DNA of 64,000 bases from CAZMYM01 sp964620325 (GCA_964620325.1 CAZUIM010000011.1:14869-78868), one strand, 5' to 3'. Shown: positions 42,177 through 51,862, numbered from the stretch's first letter. Translations and numbers: made by a program. The notes: generated by a model not told the origin, from the sequence alone.

Positions 42177-43156
42177 TAACGGAGAGAGACCTTGAAGGTG
42201 CGCAGACGGCGTTCCGCCGACTGAGACAGGCGATCGGAAGCGTCATCGTCGGACACGACGACGTCGTCGAGATCGCGTTGATCGCCCTGTTATGCCGGGG
42301 GAACGTCCTTCTCGAGGGTGTGCCCGGGCTCGGCAAGACGCTGCTCGTTCGCGTCCTCGCTGGCGCACTCGGGCTGCGTTTCTCGAGGATTCAGTTCACC
42401 CCGGACCTGATGCCGGCCGACATCATCGGGACCGATATCCTGACGGAGGAGGACGGGCGTCGCGCGTTCCAGTTCTCGGCCGGGCCCGTCTTCGCGAACA
42501 TCGTGCTCGCCGATGAGATCAACCGAGCGACCCCGAAGACGCAGTCGGCCCTGCTTGAGGCGATGCAGGAACGGACGGTGACGGTGCGCGGGAGGACCTA
42601 CGATCTCGAGGAGCCCTACATCGTTCTCGCGACCCAGAATCCGATCGAGATGGAAGGAACCTACCCGTTGCCCGAGGCGCAGGTTGACCGTTTCCTGCTC
42701 AAGGCGACGGTCGGCTTCCCGTCGGTCGACGAGATCGAGGAGATCACGGTCAGGAACACCGAGGGGAACGGGATCGAGATCCCCGAGGCCGCCGCGAGCG
42801 CCGCCGACGTTCTCCTCGGGCGGAACGTGGTTCGGGAGATTCCCGTCGCACAGGCCCTCCGCAACTACGCCGCCCGGCTGGTCCTCGCGACGCATCCGGC
42901 GGACGAGATCGCCCCACCTCGCGTCCGGGACTTCGTCGAATACGGTGCCAGTCCGCGGGCGGCGATCGCGCTGATCATGGCGGCGAAGGCGAAGGCCTTC
43001 CTGGCGGGCGAGGTGAACGTGCGCCAGGAGGACATCGATGCGGTCCTCGAGCCGGCACTGATTCACCGACTGATCCTGAACTTCCGTGGAGAGGCGGAGG
43101 GAGTCACCGTCTCCGACCTGCTGGGAGATGTCCGCGAGCGGGTGACGGTCCTCTGA
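42173..43156 (+). CDS. MoxR-family AAA+ ATPase
   Basis: A 327-residue AAA+ chaperone-like ATPase. Walker A is GVPGLGKT, Walker B is IVLADEINRATPKTQSALLEAM (core LADEINRA), sensor 1 is LATQNPIE, and EGTYPLPEAQVDRFL is the MoxR signature. MoxR ATPases remodel or insert metal into VWA-domain partners, and the partners are encoded just downstream. It overlaps genes on both sides (ATGA at its start, 1 bp at its end). Confidence 0.95.
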   Translation: MITERDLEGAQTAFRRLRQAIGSVIVGHDDVVEIALIALLCRGNVLLEGVPGLGKTLLVRVLAGALGLRFSRIQFTPDLMPADIIGTDILTEEDGRRAFQFSAGPVFANIVLADEINRATPKTQSALLEAMQERTVTVRGRTYDLEEPYIVLATQNPIEMEGTYPLPEAQVDRFLLKATVGFPSVDEIEEITVRNTEGNGIEIPEAAASAADVLLGRNVVREIPVAQALRNYAARLVLATHPADEIAPPRVRDFVEYGASPRAAIALIMAAKAKAFLAGEVNVRQEDIDAVLEPALIHRLILNFRGEAEGVTVSDLLGDVRERVTVL

Positions 43157-44034
43157 TGGAGCGGCTCCTCGACGAGGCCTTCCTTCAACGTCTGGCGAAC
43201 CTTCGCTTCATGACGGTGGGGCGGCAAGGTGGGAGCCTCTCCGGCGGGCACACGTCACCACGCGCCGGGATGAGCATCGAGTTCGCCGACTACCGCGAGT
43301 ACACCCCCGGAGACGACTTCCGATACATCGATTGGAACATCTACGGACGCCTGGGACGCCTTCTTGTGAAGACCTTCGTCCACGAAGCCGACCTTCCGAT
43401 CTACCTGATGATCGACGCGAGCGCCTCGATGGAGCTCGGAGCGCCGAGCAAGGCTCGCTACGCCGCCCGTCTGGCGGTTGCGCTCGGCTACCTCGCCCTC
43501 CGCAGTCTCGATCGTGTCGGTCTCTTTCCGTTCTCCGACCGGCTCCTCGATCCGGTCCCGCCGCGGCACGGGATGCGTCAGCTCGGGCGCATCCTCTCCT
43601 CGCTGACTGATCTGGCGCCGAAGGGCCGCACGTCCCTCGACGCCGCCGTTACCGAGTTCCTCTCCGTAACCCGCGAGAGCGGCCTGGTCGTCCTATTGAG
43701 CGACCTGTTCGACGCCGACGGATTGGAGAGCGGGATCGCGCGACTCCGCTACCGAGGCGACGAGATCGTAGTGATCCAGGTTCTCGATCCCGAAGAGGTC
43801 GCACCGTCCGGATCCGGCTACACGCAGATCGTCGACGTCGAGTCCGGTCGGCGACTGACGCTGAACCTCGGTCGACGCGCGTTGGCTCAGTACAAGCGAC
43901 GATTCGAAGACCATCAACGTCGGCTGAGCGGATTCCTGCTCGAGCGAGGGATTCCGTACTTCGTCGCCCCGACCGATCGGCGCCTCGAGCGCGTGATCTT
44001 CGAAGATCTTCGCTCGGGGGGAATCCTGCATTGA
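43156..44034 (+). CDS. DUF58 domain protein
   Basis: A 292-residue protein with the DUF58 core motif REYTPGDDFRYIDWNIYGR. A VWA-like fold has a MIDAS start LMIDASASME and a later VLLSDLFD. DUF58 proteins nearly always sit between a MoxR ATPase and VWA membrane proteins, as here, and probably form part of that complex. It is soluble. It overlaps the MoxR stop by a base and the next start by 4. Confidence 0.93.
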   Translation: MERLLDEAFLQRLANLRFMTVGRQGGSLSGGHTSPRAGMSIEFADYREYTPGDDFRYIDWNIYGRLGRLLVKTFVHEADLPIYLMIDASASMELGAPSKARYAARLAVALGYLALRSLDRVGLFPFSDRLLDPVPPRHGMRQLGRILSSLTDLAPKGRTSLDAAVTEFLSVTRESGLVVLLSDLFDADGLESGIARLRYRGDEIVVIQVLDPEEVAPSGSGYTQIVDVESGRRLTLNLGRRALAQYKRRFEDHQRRLSGFLLERGIPYFVAPTDRRLERVIFEDLRSGGILH

Positions 44035-45809
44035 TCCTTGGGAATGCTGCCGCCTTCTACCTCGCGTCGTCCGCCGCGTTCATCGCGGTCCTCCATCTCC
44101 TGCGGACGCGGATGCGGCGGCGTACGGTGTCGACGCTCCTCCTCTGGGAAGGGTTGCGCAGCGATCCGCACTCGCGATCGGTCCGGCTCCGCCAGCTGAT
44201 CGATCCGCTCTTGTTCCTCCAACTGCTGATCCTTGTGGCATTTGCGGTGGCGATTGCCGAACCGGCCGCCGTGACGCGGATTCGAGGCGTCGACGCCCTC
44301 GCCATCGTGGTCGACGGGAGCGCCAGCATGCGGACGGTGACCGAAGACGGACGAACGCGGTACGAACGCGCTGTCAATGAGGCGGACTCTGCAACGCAGC
44401 GCGACTCCGCCGCCGCGGTCACCGCCGTTCGGTTGACTGCGCGCCCCGAGGTGGTCGGCGAGGCTGGAAACTCCCGAGGGGACGCGATCAACGCGCTGTC
44501 CGCCTCATCGCCGACTTGGGAGTCCGACGGAACGATCGACGATCTCGCCGACGTCTTGGCCCCGCACGGTGGTCTGGCGTCGTTCGATCGCGTCGTGCTG
44601 ATCTCCGATCGAGCGATCGCCGACCTGCCGGATTCGGTCGAGGAGGTCGGCATCGGCGGAGGCCGCAACCGTGGAATCACGGCCTTCTCGGTTCGGGAGG
44701 ATCCGACCGGGCGAGGCGCAGTCGCTTTCGTCGAGATCCTCAATCCGACCGAGGACCACGAGGAGGTGACGCTCCGGATCGGGGACGGGTTCGTCGAGCA
44801 GTCACTGCCGATCGTCCTTTCGCCCGCGTCGTCGGAGTCCTACGTCTTCCCGTTTCCCACCTCGCGCGGCACGACGTTCACGGCCCGCCTCGCTCCGTCT
44901 GATGACTTCGTCGGCGACGACGCGAGATATTTCGCTCTCGACCGCCCACTGAGCCTTCGAGTTCGCTGGATCGGAGAGCGAGAACCCTACATCCTTGCGG
45001 CCCTCGAGGCTGTCGTCCCGATCAGGTTGGTCGGAACAAGCGACGAGGCGGATCTGACCATCGTGCGAAACACGTCCGTCCCGGCGTCTCTCTCGGGAAA
45101 CCTTCTCCTCGTTCACAGCGAGATGCCGGGGAGGTACGAGCTGGGGCGGGAACGCGAGACGGGATCGGTGGCGATCGAGGCGCTAGATCACGCGGCCCTG
45201 CGTGGACTCGATCCGGCCGGGATCCGCGTCTTTTCTGCCCCCGAAATGAGCGTTCCCGACGAGGCCGCCGTCCTTCTGTCGTTCGGCGGCCTGCCGCTGT
45301 TGATCGAGGAGGTCACGGCGGAACGCTCGATCTACGCCCTCGCCTCCGACCTGTCATCGACGAACCTTCCGGTCACCGTCGATTTCCCGCTTCTCATCCG
45401 GAACATCCTCGGGCAGATCGCTCGGCTTCCGGCGTCTCTCTCCTACGGCTGGGCCACCGTCGGATCGCCGTTCGACCTCACTGGGCTCGGAGACGTTCTT
45501 CGCCTCTCCGATCCAGACGGTGCCGACATCGCGGTCGGCTCCACGCAACGGTTCTTCCTCCCTGAGCGGCCGGGGCTCTACACCCTCGAGACCGATCGAG
45601 GTGTCTTCCCGATTGCGATCAACGTTGCCTCGGAGGAGTCCGCCACGCACGCGGCAGGCGCCGAGATTGCCGTTTCGTCGGAGACCGACCGGGTTGCGCA
45701 TGGGCTGCTCCCGTTGTGGCCGTACGTGGCGGCGCTGTTGACGCTTGCGTTGCTCGCCGAAGCGATCGCGCGTGACGGTGGCTGGATTCGGGAACGGAGG
45801 GACGAATGA
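44031..45809 (+). CDS. BatA-like membrane protein with VWA domain
   Basis: A 592-residue protein of the aerotolerance (BatA-type) group. An N-terminal hairpin of two membrane helices (about 5-24 and 57-78) encloses the conserved HLLRTRMRRRTVSTLLLW segment. A VWA domain (MIDAS VVDGSASM, about residue 89) follows, then a long extracytoplasmic region and a C-terminal helix (about 563-582). The TTG start overlaps the previous stop (TTGA). It probably contacts MoxR/DUF58 on the inside and something in the envelope on the outside. Confidence 0.88.
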   Translation: MILGNAAAFYLASSAAFIAVLHLLRTRMRRRTVSTLLLWEGLRSDPHSRSVRLRQLIDPLLFLQLLILVAFAVAIAEPAAVTRIRGVDALAIVVDGSASMRTVTEDGRTRYERAVNEADSATQRDSAAAVTAVRLTARPEVVGEAGNSRGDAINALSASSPTWESDGTIDDLADVLAPHGGLASFDRVVLISDRAIADLPDSVEEVGIGGGRNRGITAFSVREDPTGRGAVAFVEILNPTEDHEEVTLRIGDGFVEQSLPIVLSPASSESYVFPFPTSRGTTFTARLAPSDDFVGDDARYFALDRPLSLRVRWIGEREPYILAALEAVVPIRLVGTSDEADLTIVRNTSVPASLSGNLLLVHSEMPGRYELGRERETGSVAIEALDHAALRGLDPAGIRVFSAPEMSVPDEAAVLLSFGGLPLLIEEVTAERSIYALASDLSSTNLPVTVDFPLLIRNILGQIARLPASLSYGWATVGSPFDLTGLGDVLRLSDPDGADIAVGSTQRFFLPERPGLYTLETDRGVFPIAINVASEESATHAAGAEIAVSSETDRVAHGLLPLWPYVAALLTLALLAEAIARDGGWIRERRDE

Positions 45810-48313
45810 TCCGCTTCACCACTCCGTGGGTTCTCGCCTTCTTCCCCGTCGTCGTCCTGTTGATCACCCTGTTGACGCGAGGACCCCAGCGTCGGCTCGT
45901 TCCACGGTATTTGGCGCTCTTCCTGGTCCTCCTCGCGATCGCCGGCCCGTCGATCTCAATCCGCGAGAGCGAGCGTCGCGTCGTCTTCCTGATCGACCGG
46001 TCGGCGAGCGTTGCGAGTACCTCGGACGAGACCGAGACGCTCGCCCGTCTCCGCGACATTCGCGACGCACATCCGGAGACGCAGTTCGGCTCGATCGAGT
46101 TCGGACAGAACGCAGTGTTGGTCTCTCTTCCGGGCGAATTCGATCCCGCGCTTCCGCCGGGGAGGGTCGACGCGTCCGGATCGAGGCTCGGGCCGGCCAT
46201 CTCCCTCGCCCTGAACGTCCTCGCGGATGCGCCGGGGGGCCAGATCCTACTGGCGAGTGACGGCCGCTTCACCGACGACGCGACCGCTGCACTCGCGCTC
46301 GCCGAGATCGCTGGTGTCGGCGTCTCGGTCTTCCCGGTCGGTCGGGCGATCGATTCGGACGTTGCACTTGCGTCGGTCTCGGCCCCGGGCGAGGTTCCGG
46401 TCGATCGGGCCTTCAGCGCCGTCATCTCGGTCACTTCGAGTGTGGCAGGAACGGCGCAGCTCGCCGTCTACCGAAGTACGGAGCTGCTCTCGCTGAAGCA
46501 GGTCGATCTCGACGAGGGCCTCACTCGGTTCACCGTCGCTGACTCGTTCTCCGAGCCCGGATTCACCACGTATCGCGCCGTCGTTCGATCGATCGGCGAC
46601 CCGGTTCCAGAGAATGACGCGCTCAGCTTCGGGATTCGTACGTCCGAGCAGCCTCGCGTCCTCGTCGTGGAAGGGAGTCCCGATTCGGTCGTTGAAGAGC
46701 TTCTCGACGCGATCGGCGTCGACTACTCAGTTACGGACACCATGCCCAATCTGGCGAAGCTTTCGACCTATCGTCAGCTGATACTCTCCGAGGTGCATCT
46801 GGGGGAGCTGACCGACGCGGAGGCGCAGGCGGTCGACCGTTTCGTGCGAAATGCGGGCGGCGGCCTTCTCGTCATCCAGGGGGAGGATTCGGTGCGCGGA
46901 TTCGCGTCGACCAAGCTCGACGACCTCCTCCCCGTCTCTTCGACGACTCCGGAGACGGAGGAGGAGGCGAGCCTGGCCCTCGTCTACATCCTCGACCGGT
47001 CGTCGAGCATGTCGGCGCTCGTTGACGGAACGGCGAAGATCCGGATTCTGCGCGACGCGACGGCCGCGAGCGCCGTCCTCCTTCCCGGACGGGCCTTGGT
47101 CGGCGTCATCGGATTCGACACGGAACACGACTGGCTGATCCCGATCTCGCAGGTCGGCAATGCGTCGACGGTCTACGCGATGCTTCGCCGGTTGAGGACG
47201 TCCGGCGGGACCGACCTGTACTATCCGCTCGCCGACGCGGTCGACGCGTTGAAGGACTTCGAGGCGCGATCGAAGCACATCCTGCTGATCACCGACGGGA
47301 GGACGACGAACGAGCCGAGGGACTACGCCGGGCTGTTCGCCGCGTTGACGGAGACCGAGGACGTCACCGTCTCGGCGATCGCACTCGGCGACAACCCCAA
47401 TCTCGCGCTTCTCTCCGATATCGTCGAGGCCGGACGGGGCTCGCTGTATGAAGTGGCGGACTTCCGAGGCCTGCCGGCGGTGACCCTTCAGGTGACCCAG
47501 CGACTGAGTCGCAGCCGTTTCGTTCTCGATCCTGAGGAGGTCGGCGGGCCGTTGATCGAACGGACCGCGACCGACGGTCTCCCGTCGATCGGCGGCTACG
47601 TCCTGACCTACCGCCGGGCCGCCTCGCAGACGCTCCTCACGGCCGACGAGGATCCGCTGGCGGCGACGTGGCAGATCGGGCTCGGCGCGGTCACCGTTCT
47701 CAACACCGATCTCTCCGGAACGTGGACGGCCGAGTGGGTCGCGTGGCCCGGCTTGAGCACCCTGTTCTCAGAGCTTCTGCGAACGACGGAGCCGCTCGTG
47801 GCAGCGTCGACCGGCCTCTTCCCTTCGATCGAGTTGGCCGAGCGCAAGATGTCCGTCCTGATCGACGCTCGCGACGGCGCGGGTCGATACGTCGATCACC
47901 TTGCGATCGAGGCACAGCTTCTCCCAGATGAGATCCGATCGGTCGCCTCTCAGGTTGCCGCCGGCCTCTACCGTGCCGTCTTCCCGCGGCCGACCGAGGG
48001 AGCGTACGCACTTCGGATCGACGATCTCACTCGCGGGGGCTCAGTGACCCTTCCGGTGACGATCCCATACCCGGCGGAGTACCGGGGGACCGGTCCCGAC
48101 CTCGAGAGCCTGCAGTCGATCGCATTGTGGACGGGCGGCGGCGTCCTCTCGGAGGCGGAGAGCACCATGCCCGAGATCGCCCCCGACCGACTTCGCGTCC
48201 GGGCTCCGATTCACTTCCCGCTGTTGCTCGCCGCACTGGGAATCTACTTCGCCGAGCTGGTTGCGAGGAAGTGGCCGTCGCGCCTTCCGGAGCAACGTTC
48301 GGATCGCGTTTGA
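45806..48313 (+). CDS. Large membrane protein with two VWA domains and a GATase-like segment
   Basis: An 835-residue protein. Two N-terminal helices are followed by a first VWA-like domain (FLIDRSASVAST, about residue 60). A GATase1-like segment (about 270-370: VLVVEGSPDSVVEELLDAIG, GGGLLVIQGEDS) comes next, then a second VWA domain with an intact MIDAS (VYILDRSSSMSAL, later TSGGTDLY and LLITDGR) and a C-terminal helix (about 803-822). This layout is typical of the biggest protein of MoxR/VWA operons. It overlaps the BatA-like gene by 4 bp. The tRNA-Pro promoter follows it directly. Confidence 0.88.
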   Translation: MIRFTTPWVLAFFPVVVLLITLLTRGPQRRLVPRYLALFLVLLAIAGPSISIRESERRVVFLIDRSASVASTSDETETLARLRDIRDAHPETQFGSIEFGQNAVLVSLPGEFDPALPPGRVDASGSRLGPAISLALNVLADAPGGQILLASDGRFTDDATAALALAEIAGVGVSVFPVGRAIDSDVALASVSAPGEVPVDRAFSAVISVTSSVAGTAQLAVYRSTELLSLKQVDLDEGLTRFTVADSFSEPGFTTYRAVVRSIGDPVPENDALSFGIRTSEQPRVLVVEGSPDSVVEELLDAIGVDYSVTDTMPNLAKLSTYRQLILSEVHLGELTDAEAQAVDRFVRNAGGGLLVIQGEDSVRGFASTKLDDLLPVSSTTPETEEEASLALVYILDRSSSMSALVDGTAKIRILRDATAASAVLLPGRALVGVIGFDTEHDWLIPISQVGNASTVYAMLRRLRTSGGTDLYYPLADAVDALKDFEARSKHILLITDGRTTNEPRDYAGLFAALTETEDVTVSAIALGDNPNLALLSDIVEAGRGSLYEVADFRGLPAVTLQVTQRLSRSRFVLDPEEVGGPLIERTATDGLPSIGGYVLTYRRAASQTLLTADEDPLAATWQIGLGAVTVLNTDLSGTWTAEWVAWPGLSTLFSELLRTTEPLVAASTGLFPSIELAERKMSVLIDARDGAGRYVDHLAIEAQLLPDEIRSVASQVAAGLYRAVFPRPTEGAYALRIDDLTRGGSVTLPVTIPYPAEYRGTGPDLESLQSIALWTGGGVLSEAESTMPEIAPDRLRVRAPIHFPLLLAALGIYFAELVARKWPSRLPEQRSDRV

Positions 48314-48333
48314 CGAGGTTGTCCGGCGGCGAA

Positions 48334-48362
48334 TTGAGGGCGGTACACCCCGTTCCTATAAT
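48334..48362 (+). promoter_or_regulatory. Promoter of tRNA-Pro (and dnaX)
   Basis: TTGAGG (48334-48339), 17 bp, and a consensus TATAAT (48357-48362). The predicted start is 5-7 nt before the tRNA, as usual for a strongly expressed tRNA. It is the best -10 box in the window. Confidence 0.75.
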
Positions 48363-48374
48363 GACGATCGGACC

Positions 48375-48448
48375 CGGGGAGTGGCGCAGCCTGGTAGCGC
48401 GCCTGCTTTGGGAGCAGGAAGTCGCTGGTTCAAATCCAGTCTCCCCGA
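48375..48448 (+). tRNA. tRNA-Pro (anticodon TGG)
   Basis: A 74-nt cloverleaf. The acceptor CGGGGAG pairs with CTCCCCG, the D arm is GGCGCAGCCTGGTAGCGC, the anticodon arm CCTGCTTTGGGAGCAGG has TGG in the loop, and the T arm is CTGGTTCAAATCCAG. The discriminator is A and no CCA is encoded. dnaX begins 20 nt later on the same transcript, so tRNA processing would also free the dnaX message. Confidence 0.97.
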
Positions 48449-48467
48449 CATGAGAGGGGGCAACGAA

Positions 48468-50036
48468 TTGACCGATCAGGGGACACGTCTCTCGCTCTAT
48501 CGTCGGTGGCGTCCGCAGCGATTCGCGGATATCGTCGATCAGACCGAGATCGTTCGTACGCTACGCAACGCCGTCGTCGCCGGGGAGGTGTCGCACGCCT
48601 ACCTCTTCTCGGGCGAGCGCGGAATCGGCAAGACCTCGGTCGCGCGGATTCTCGCGCGCGCCGTCAACTGCGTCAATCCGCAGGATGGGGAACCGTGCAA
48701 CGCCTGCGGGAACTGCACCACCGTCCTCGCCAATCGGTCTCTCGACATCGTGGAGATCGATGGGGCGTCGAACCGGGGGATCGATCACATTCGCCGGCTC
48801 CGCGAGGAAGTCAGCTTCTCGCCGACGGATCTGAAGAAGAAGGTCTACATCATCGACGAAGTCCACATGCTGACCAACGAGGCGTTCAATGCTCTCCTCA
48901 AGACCCTGGAGGAGCCCCCGCCGCACGCCATCTTCGAGTTCGCGACGACCGAGCCGCACAAGGTTCCGAGCACGATCGTCTCGCGTTGCCAGGCGTTCGA
49001 GTTCCGAAAGATCCCCGCGGCGATGATCGCCGGGCGCCTCGCTCTCGTCGCCAAGGAGGAGGGCGTCGCGTTGACCGGAGAGGCGCTCGAACTCATCGCG
49101 CAGAGAGCGAACGGGGGGATGCGAGACGCGTTGGTGATGCTCGAACAAGCGATCAGCTACGAGCGTGAAGAGATCACTGCCGACACGGTGCTCGACATGC
49201 TCGGTCTCGCAGGCCGGGAGACGCACGAGGCGTTCATCGCGGCCCTCGAAGCCGGCGACCGAGCGGCGGCGCTCGGGATGATCGACGCCCTTGTCGAGCG
49301 GGGAAAAGACCTGCAGTTCTTCCTCGCCGACGTGATCCACCTGATTCGCGACCGACTGGCCGAAGGGGGAACCGATCGCGAGATCGCCTTCGCCAAGGGC
49401 TTGCTCGACGTCAAGTCGAGCCTCTTCCGCGCGCTCGACCGACGGATTCTCCTGGAGATCGGCGTCCTCGACCTGATGACGCGTCTGTCGGGGGCGGGCG
49501 AACCCGCCTCCGTGCCGACAACGAGTGAAACACCGACCGCGGTGCCCGTGCAGAGCGCCGCCGGCGAACGCGCGACGTCGGCGAAAGGAGAGAGGGTCCA
49601 TCGACCGGCGTCCGAGCCGGCGAGCCCGCCGGTCGGCGACCTCCATGCCGACGGGCGCCCTCCCGAGAAGGCGCCCCTCGAAGGGTTCGGAGATCCCGAC
49701 CTCGATGGGAAGTGGGCGGAGTTGCTCGAGGAGATTCGCCGCGAGCGCATCGCCATCGCCGCCTTTCTCACCGAGTGCCGCCCGGTCCACCGCGACGGAA
49801 GGATCGTCCTCCTCTTCCATCCGTCGCACACCTTCCATAAGGAGAGCCTCGAGAAGGCGGCCAACCTGCAGTACCTCGCGGGCGTGACCCACCGCCACTT
49901 CGGAGAGGGGGTCTACGTCGAGTTGGAGTACGATCCGGCCGTCGAGCGGAAGCCGACGGCACGCGAGCTGTTGCGAGAGAAAGCCGAATTGGTCCGGCGT
50001 ATGTTCGATGGAGAGATCGTGAAGGAGGAACTGTGA
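48468..50036 (+). CDS. dnaX: DNA polymerase III subunit gamma/tau
   Basis: A 522-residue clamp-loader ATPase. It opens LSLYRRWRPQRFADIVDQ, Walker A is GERGIGKTS, the zinc cluster is CNACGNC with an upstream Cys, the DEVH box is IIDEVHMLT, and sensor 1 is EFATTEPHK. An unstructured region (about 380-430) precedes the C-terminal domain. No A-run slippery site is visible, so a single product is expected. The TTG at 48468 is preferred because AGAGGGGG lies 7 bp upstream; an in-frame ATG at 48450 touches the tRNA end. Confidence 0.93.
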   Translation: MTDQGTRLSLYRRWRPQRFADIVDQTEIVRTLRNAVVAGEVSHAYLFSGERGIGKTSVARILARAVNCVNPQDGEPCNACGNCTTVLANRSLDIVEIDGASNRGIDHIRRLREEVSFSPTDLKKKVYIIDEVHMLTNEAFNALLKTLEEPPPHAIFEFATTEPHKVPSTIVSRCQAFEFRKIPAAMIAGRLALVAKEEGVALTGEALELIAQRANGGMRDALVMLEQAISYEREEITADTVLDMLGLAGRETHEAFIAALEAGDRAAALGMIDALVERGKDLQFFLADVIHLIRDRLAEGGTDREIAFAKGLLDVKSSLFRALDRRILLEIGVLDLMTRLSGAGEPASVPTTSETPTAVPVQSAAGERATSAKGERVHRPASEPASPPVGDLHADGRPPEKAPLEGFGDPDLDGKWAELLEEIRRERIAIAAFLTECRPVHRDGRIVLLFHPSHTFHKESLEKAANLQYLAGVTHRHFGEGVYVELEYDPAVERKPTARELLREKAELVRRMFDGEIVKEEL

Positions 50037-50347
50037 AGGGCCTCGGGAACGTCGGGAACATGATGAAGCAGGCGAAGCGCTTGCAGGAGGAACTGGAGAA
50101 GACGCAGGCCGAGATCGCCGAACTGAGAATCGACGGAACCGCCGGCGGTGGAATGGTGACCGCCACAGTGAACGGGCGAGGTGAACTCGTCGATCTGGCC
50201 ATCGAGCGTGAGGTGATCGATCCGGAGGACGCGGAGATGCTCGTCGATCTGGTGATCGCCGCCGTGCAGGATGCGCAGAAGCGAGCCCAGGAAGAGGCGC
50301 AGCGCCGCCTTGGACCGCTGACTCAGGGTCTCGGCCTTCCCGGGTAG
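50033..50347 (+). CDS. ebfC: YbaB/EbfC family nucleoid-associated protein
   Basis: A 104-residue DNA-binding protein with the family features MMKQAKRLQEELEKTQ and GGGMVTATVNGRGELVDLAI. It forms dimers that bind DNA without strong sequence need. It lies directly after dnaX, its normal place, with the GTG start overlapping the dnaX stop. The usual third gene recR is not present. Confidence 0.95.
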   Translation: MKGLGNVGNMMKQAKRLQEELEKTQAEIAELRIDGTAGGGMVTATVNGRGELVDLAIEREVIDPEDAEMLVDLVIAAVQDAQKRAQEEAQRRLGPLTQGLGLPG

Positions 50348-50389
50348 CCGAAAAGGCGGGCGGCGACCCTCCCCCGGCTTCGCTCGGTC

Positions 50390-50418
50390 TTGCGACACGC
50401 GCGGCCGACCCGTATAGT
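50390..50418 (+). promoter_or_regulatory. Promoter of the zinc-ribbon/TPM genes
   Basis: TTGCGA (50390-50395), 17 bp, TATAGT (50413-50418), about 33 bp before the GTG start at 50451. The gap after ebfC has no clear terminator. Confidence 0.55.
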
Positions 50419-50450
50419 CGTCCGAACCGACGTTCCGGCACGAGGAGATA

Positions 50451-51152
50451 GTGCTTGCGGAGATCAGACAACTACTAGAACTCCAGAGAATCGATGAGCG
50501 GGTCGTCGACGCGACGGCTCGCCTCGCACGTCTTCGGAACGAGTGCCGGCGACTGGAAGGCCGGATCGAAGAGGAACGGACCTGCTTAGACTCCTCGCGT
50601 GACGAACTCGCTCGACTCCGCCACGAAAGCCGGATGAAGAACCTCGAGGTCGACGAACTCGACGCACAGATTCGCAAGTACCAGAACCGGCTCGACAAGG
50701 GGATCATCAGCTTCAAGGAGATGGAGGATCTCCGGGCGAAGATCGAGAGCGAGCGAGGTCGGATCAGCCGTCTCGAGGACGAAGCGCTCTCGTTGATGGA
50801 CTCCGTCGAGGATCGCGCACGTCAGCAGGACGAGGCGGAATCGCGAACGTCCGAAAGCGAGGAGGCGCTGCGGCGGCAGATTGCGGAGACGCTCAGAGAG
50901 ATCGAGGAGACGGAGCTCAGACTGAGCGGATTGTCGGCCGACCGGGAGCGCGTCGCCGGCGAGATTCCCTCGTACCTTCTCACCCAGTACGAAACCCTAC
51001 ACGCCAAGCTCGCTAATCCGGTCGCCGAGATTCGCGGCGGCACCTGTGGCGGGTGCAAGCTTCGCCTCAGCGACACCACGGCCGAACGAGCACGCAGCGA
51101 GATAGGGGTCGTCGTATGCGAGCACTGCTCCCGCATCCTGTACACCACTTGA
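50451..51152 (+). CDS. Coiled-coil protein with C4-type zinc ribbon
   Basis: A 233-residue protein. Residues 1-170 form an almost unbroken antiparallel coiled coil, and the C-terminus holds a zinc ribbon (CGGCKLRL ... VVCEHCSRILY). This is the CT398/zf-RING_7 family, conserved in many bacteria with no settled function; binding to nucleic acid or export components has been proposed. GTG start with GAGGAG 4 bp upstream. It overlaps the TPM gene. Confidence 0.9.
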   Translation: MLAEIRQLLELQRIDERVVDATARLARLRNECRRLEGRIEEERTCLDSSRDELARLRHESRMKNLEVDELDAQIRKYQNRLDKGIISFKEMEDLRAKIESERGRISRLEDEALSLMDSVEDRARQQDEAESRTSESEEALRRQIAETLREIEETELRLSGLSADRERVAGEIPSYLLTQYETLHAKLANPVAEIRGGTCGGCKLRLSDTTAERARSEIGVVVCEHCSRILYTT

Positions 51153-51832
51153 CCCTCCTTCTCGCCGCCGGGTCTCTTCTGATCGCAGTTGGGTCCCGAG
51201 GATTCGGTCAGATTCCTCGCTCGATCGGTCCGATCTCCGACTACGGCGCCGTCCTCGACCGACACGGGAGGGAACGGGTCGGGGAGTTGATCGACGAGAC
51301 TCGACGGACGCACGGCATCTCGGTCAACATCCTCGCCGATTGGGAGAACCCCTACGCCGACGCCGCGTCGCTCGCCGCGATCCTGCTCGACGAGTGGGGC
51401 CTCGCGTCGCAGCCGGCATCGCTCCTCGCCGTCTTCATCCGAACCGAAGGTCGCTGGGACCACGCCGTCGTCGGAAGCGAGGATCTGTCGGATTCGGCCC
51501 TCGCCCGTCGCCTGACCGACGGAATCGCAGATTTGGTGTCGCATCGACGGATCGAAGAGGCGATGGTCGCCCTGTTCGATCTGATCAAACAAACGATCGA
51601 GCCGATCGCCGACACGAGCGTTGACCAGGCGGAGGGGAGGGCGCCGATCGGCTGGATCACGGGGGGAATCCTCCTCATCGCCGCGGTGTTGATCGTCGCG
51701 ATTCATCGGCGGATCTGCCCACGTTGCGGTCGCATCCTTCGCGTCGAGCATTCGTCCGGGCCGCCCGAGGCGCGGCAAGCGCATCGGGTATACTATTGTC
51801 GTTCCTGCGGGTTTCGTCGGTCGCGGCCGTAG
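51116..51832 (+). CDS. TPM-domain membrane protein with C-terminal zinc ribbon
   Basis: A 238-residue protein. A signal or anchor helix (about 13-29) is followed by an extracytoplasmic TPM domain (ISDYGAVLDRHGRERV ... ISVNILADW, LLAVFIRTEGRWDHAVVGSE), a second helix (about 180-198), and a cytoplasmic zinc ribbon with two pairs of Cys (CPRCGRIL ... YYCRSCGF). TPM proteins are linked to membrane quality control and photosystem repair in other organisms. It starts 37 bp inside the previous gene. Confidence 0.85.
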   Translation: MRALLPHPVHHLTLLLAAGSLLIAVGSRGFGQIPRSIGPISDYGAVLDRHGRERVGELIDETRRTHGISVNILADWENPYADAASLAAILLDEWGLASQPASLLAVFIRTEGRWDHAVVGSEDLSDSALARRLTDGIADLVSHRRIEEAMVALFDLIKQTIEPIADTSVDQAEGRAPIGWITGGILLIAAVLIVAIHRRICPRCGRILRVEHSSGPPEARQAHRVYYCRSCGFRRSRP

Positions 51833-51862
51833 GTCGGCGGAATCACACATGGAGATGTCATG

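Noticed and set aside
48468..50036. Programmed frameshift in dnaX
   Set aside because: No slippery A-run with a following hairpin and early stop is visible.
51789..51794. TATACT as promoter of rnpB
   Set aside because: No -35 hexamer is found at 16-18 bp and the distance to the RNA start is about 70 bp; left as undecided.
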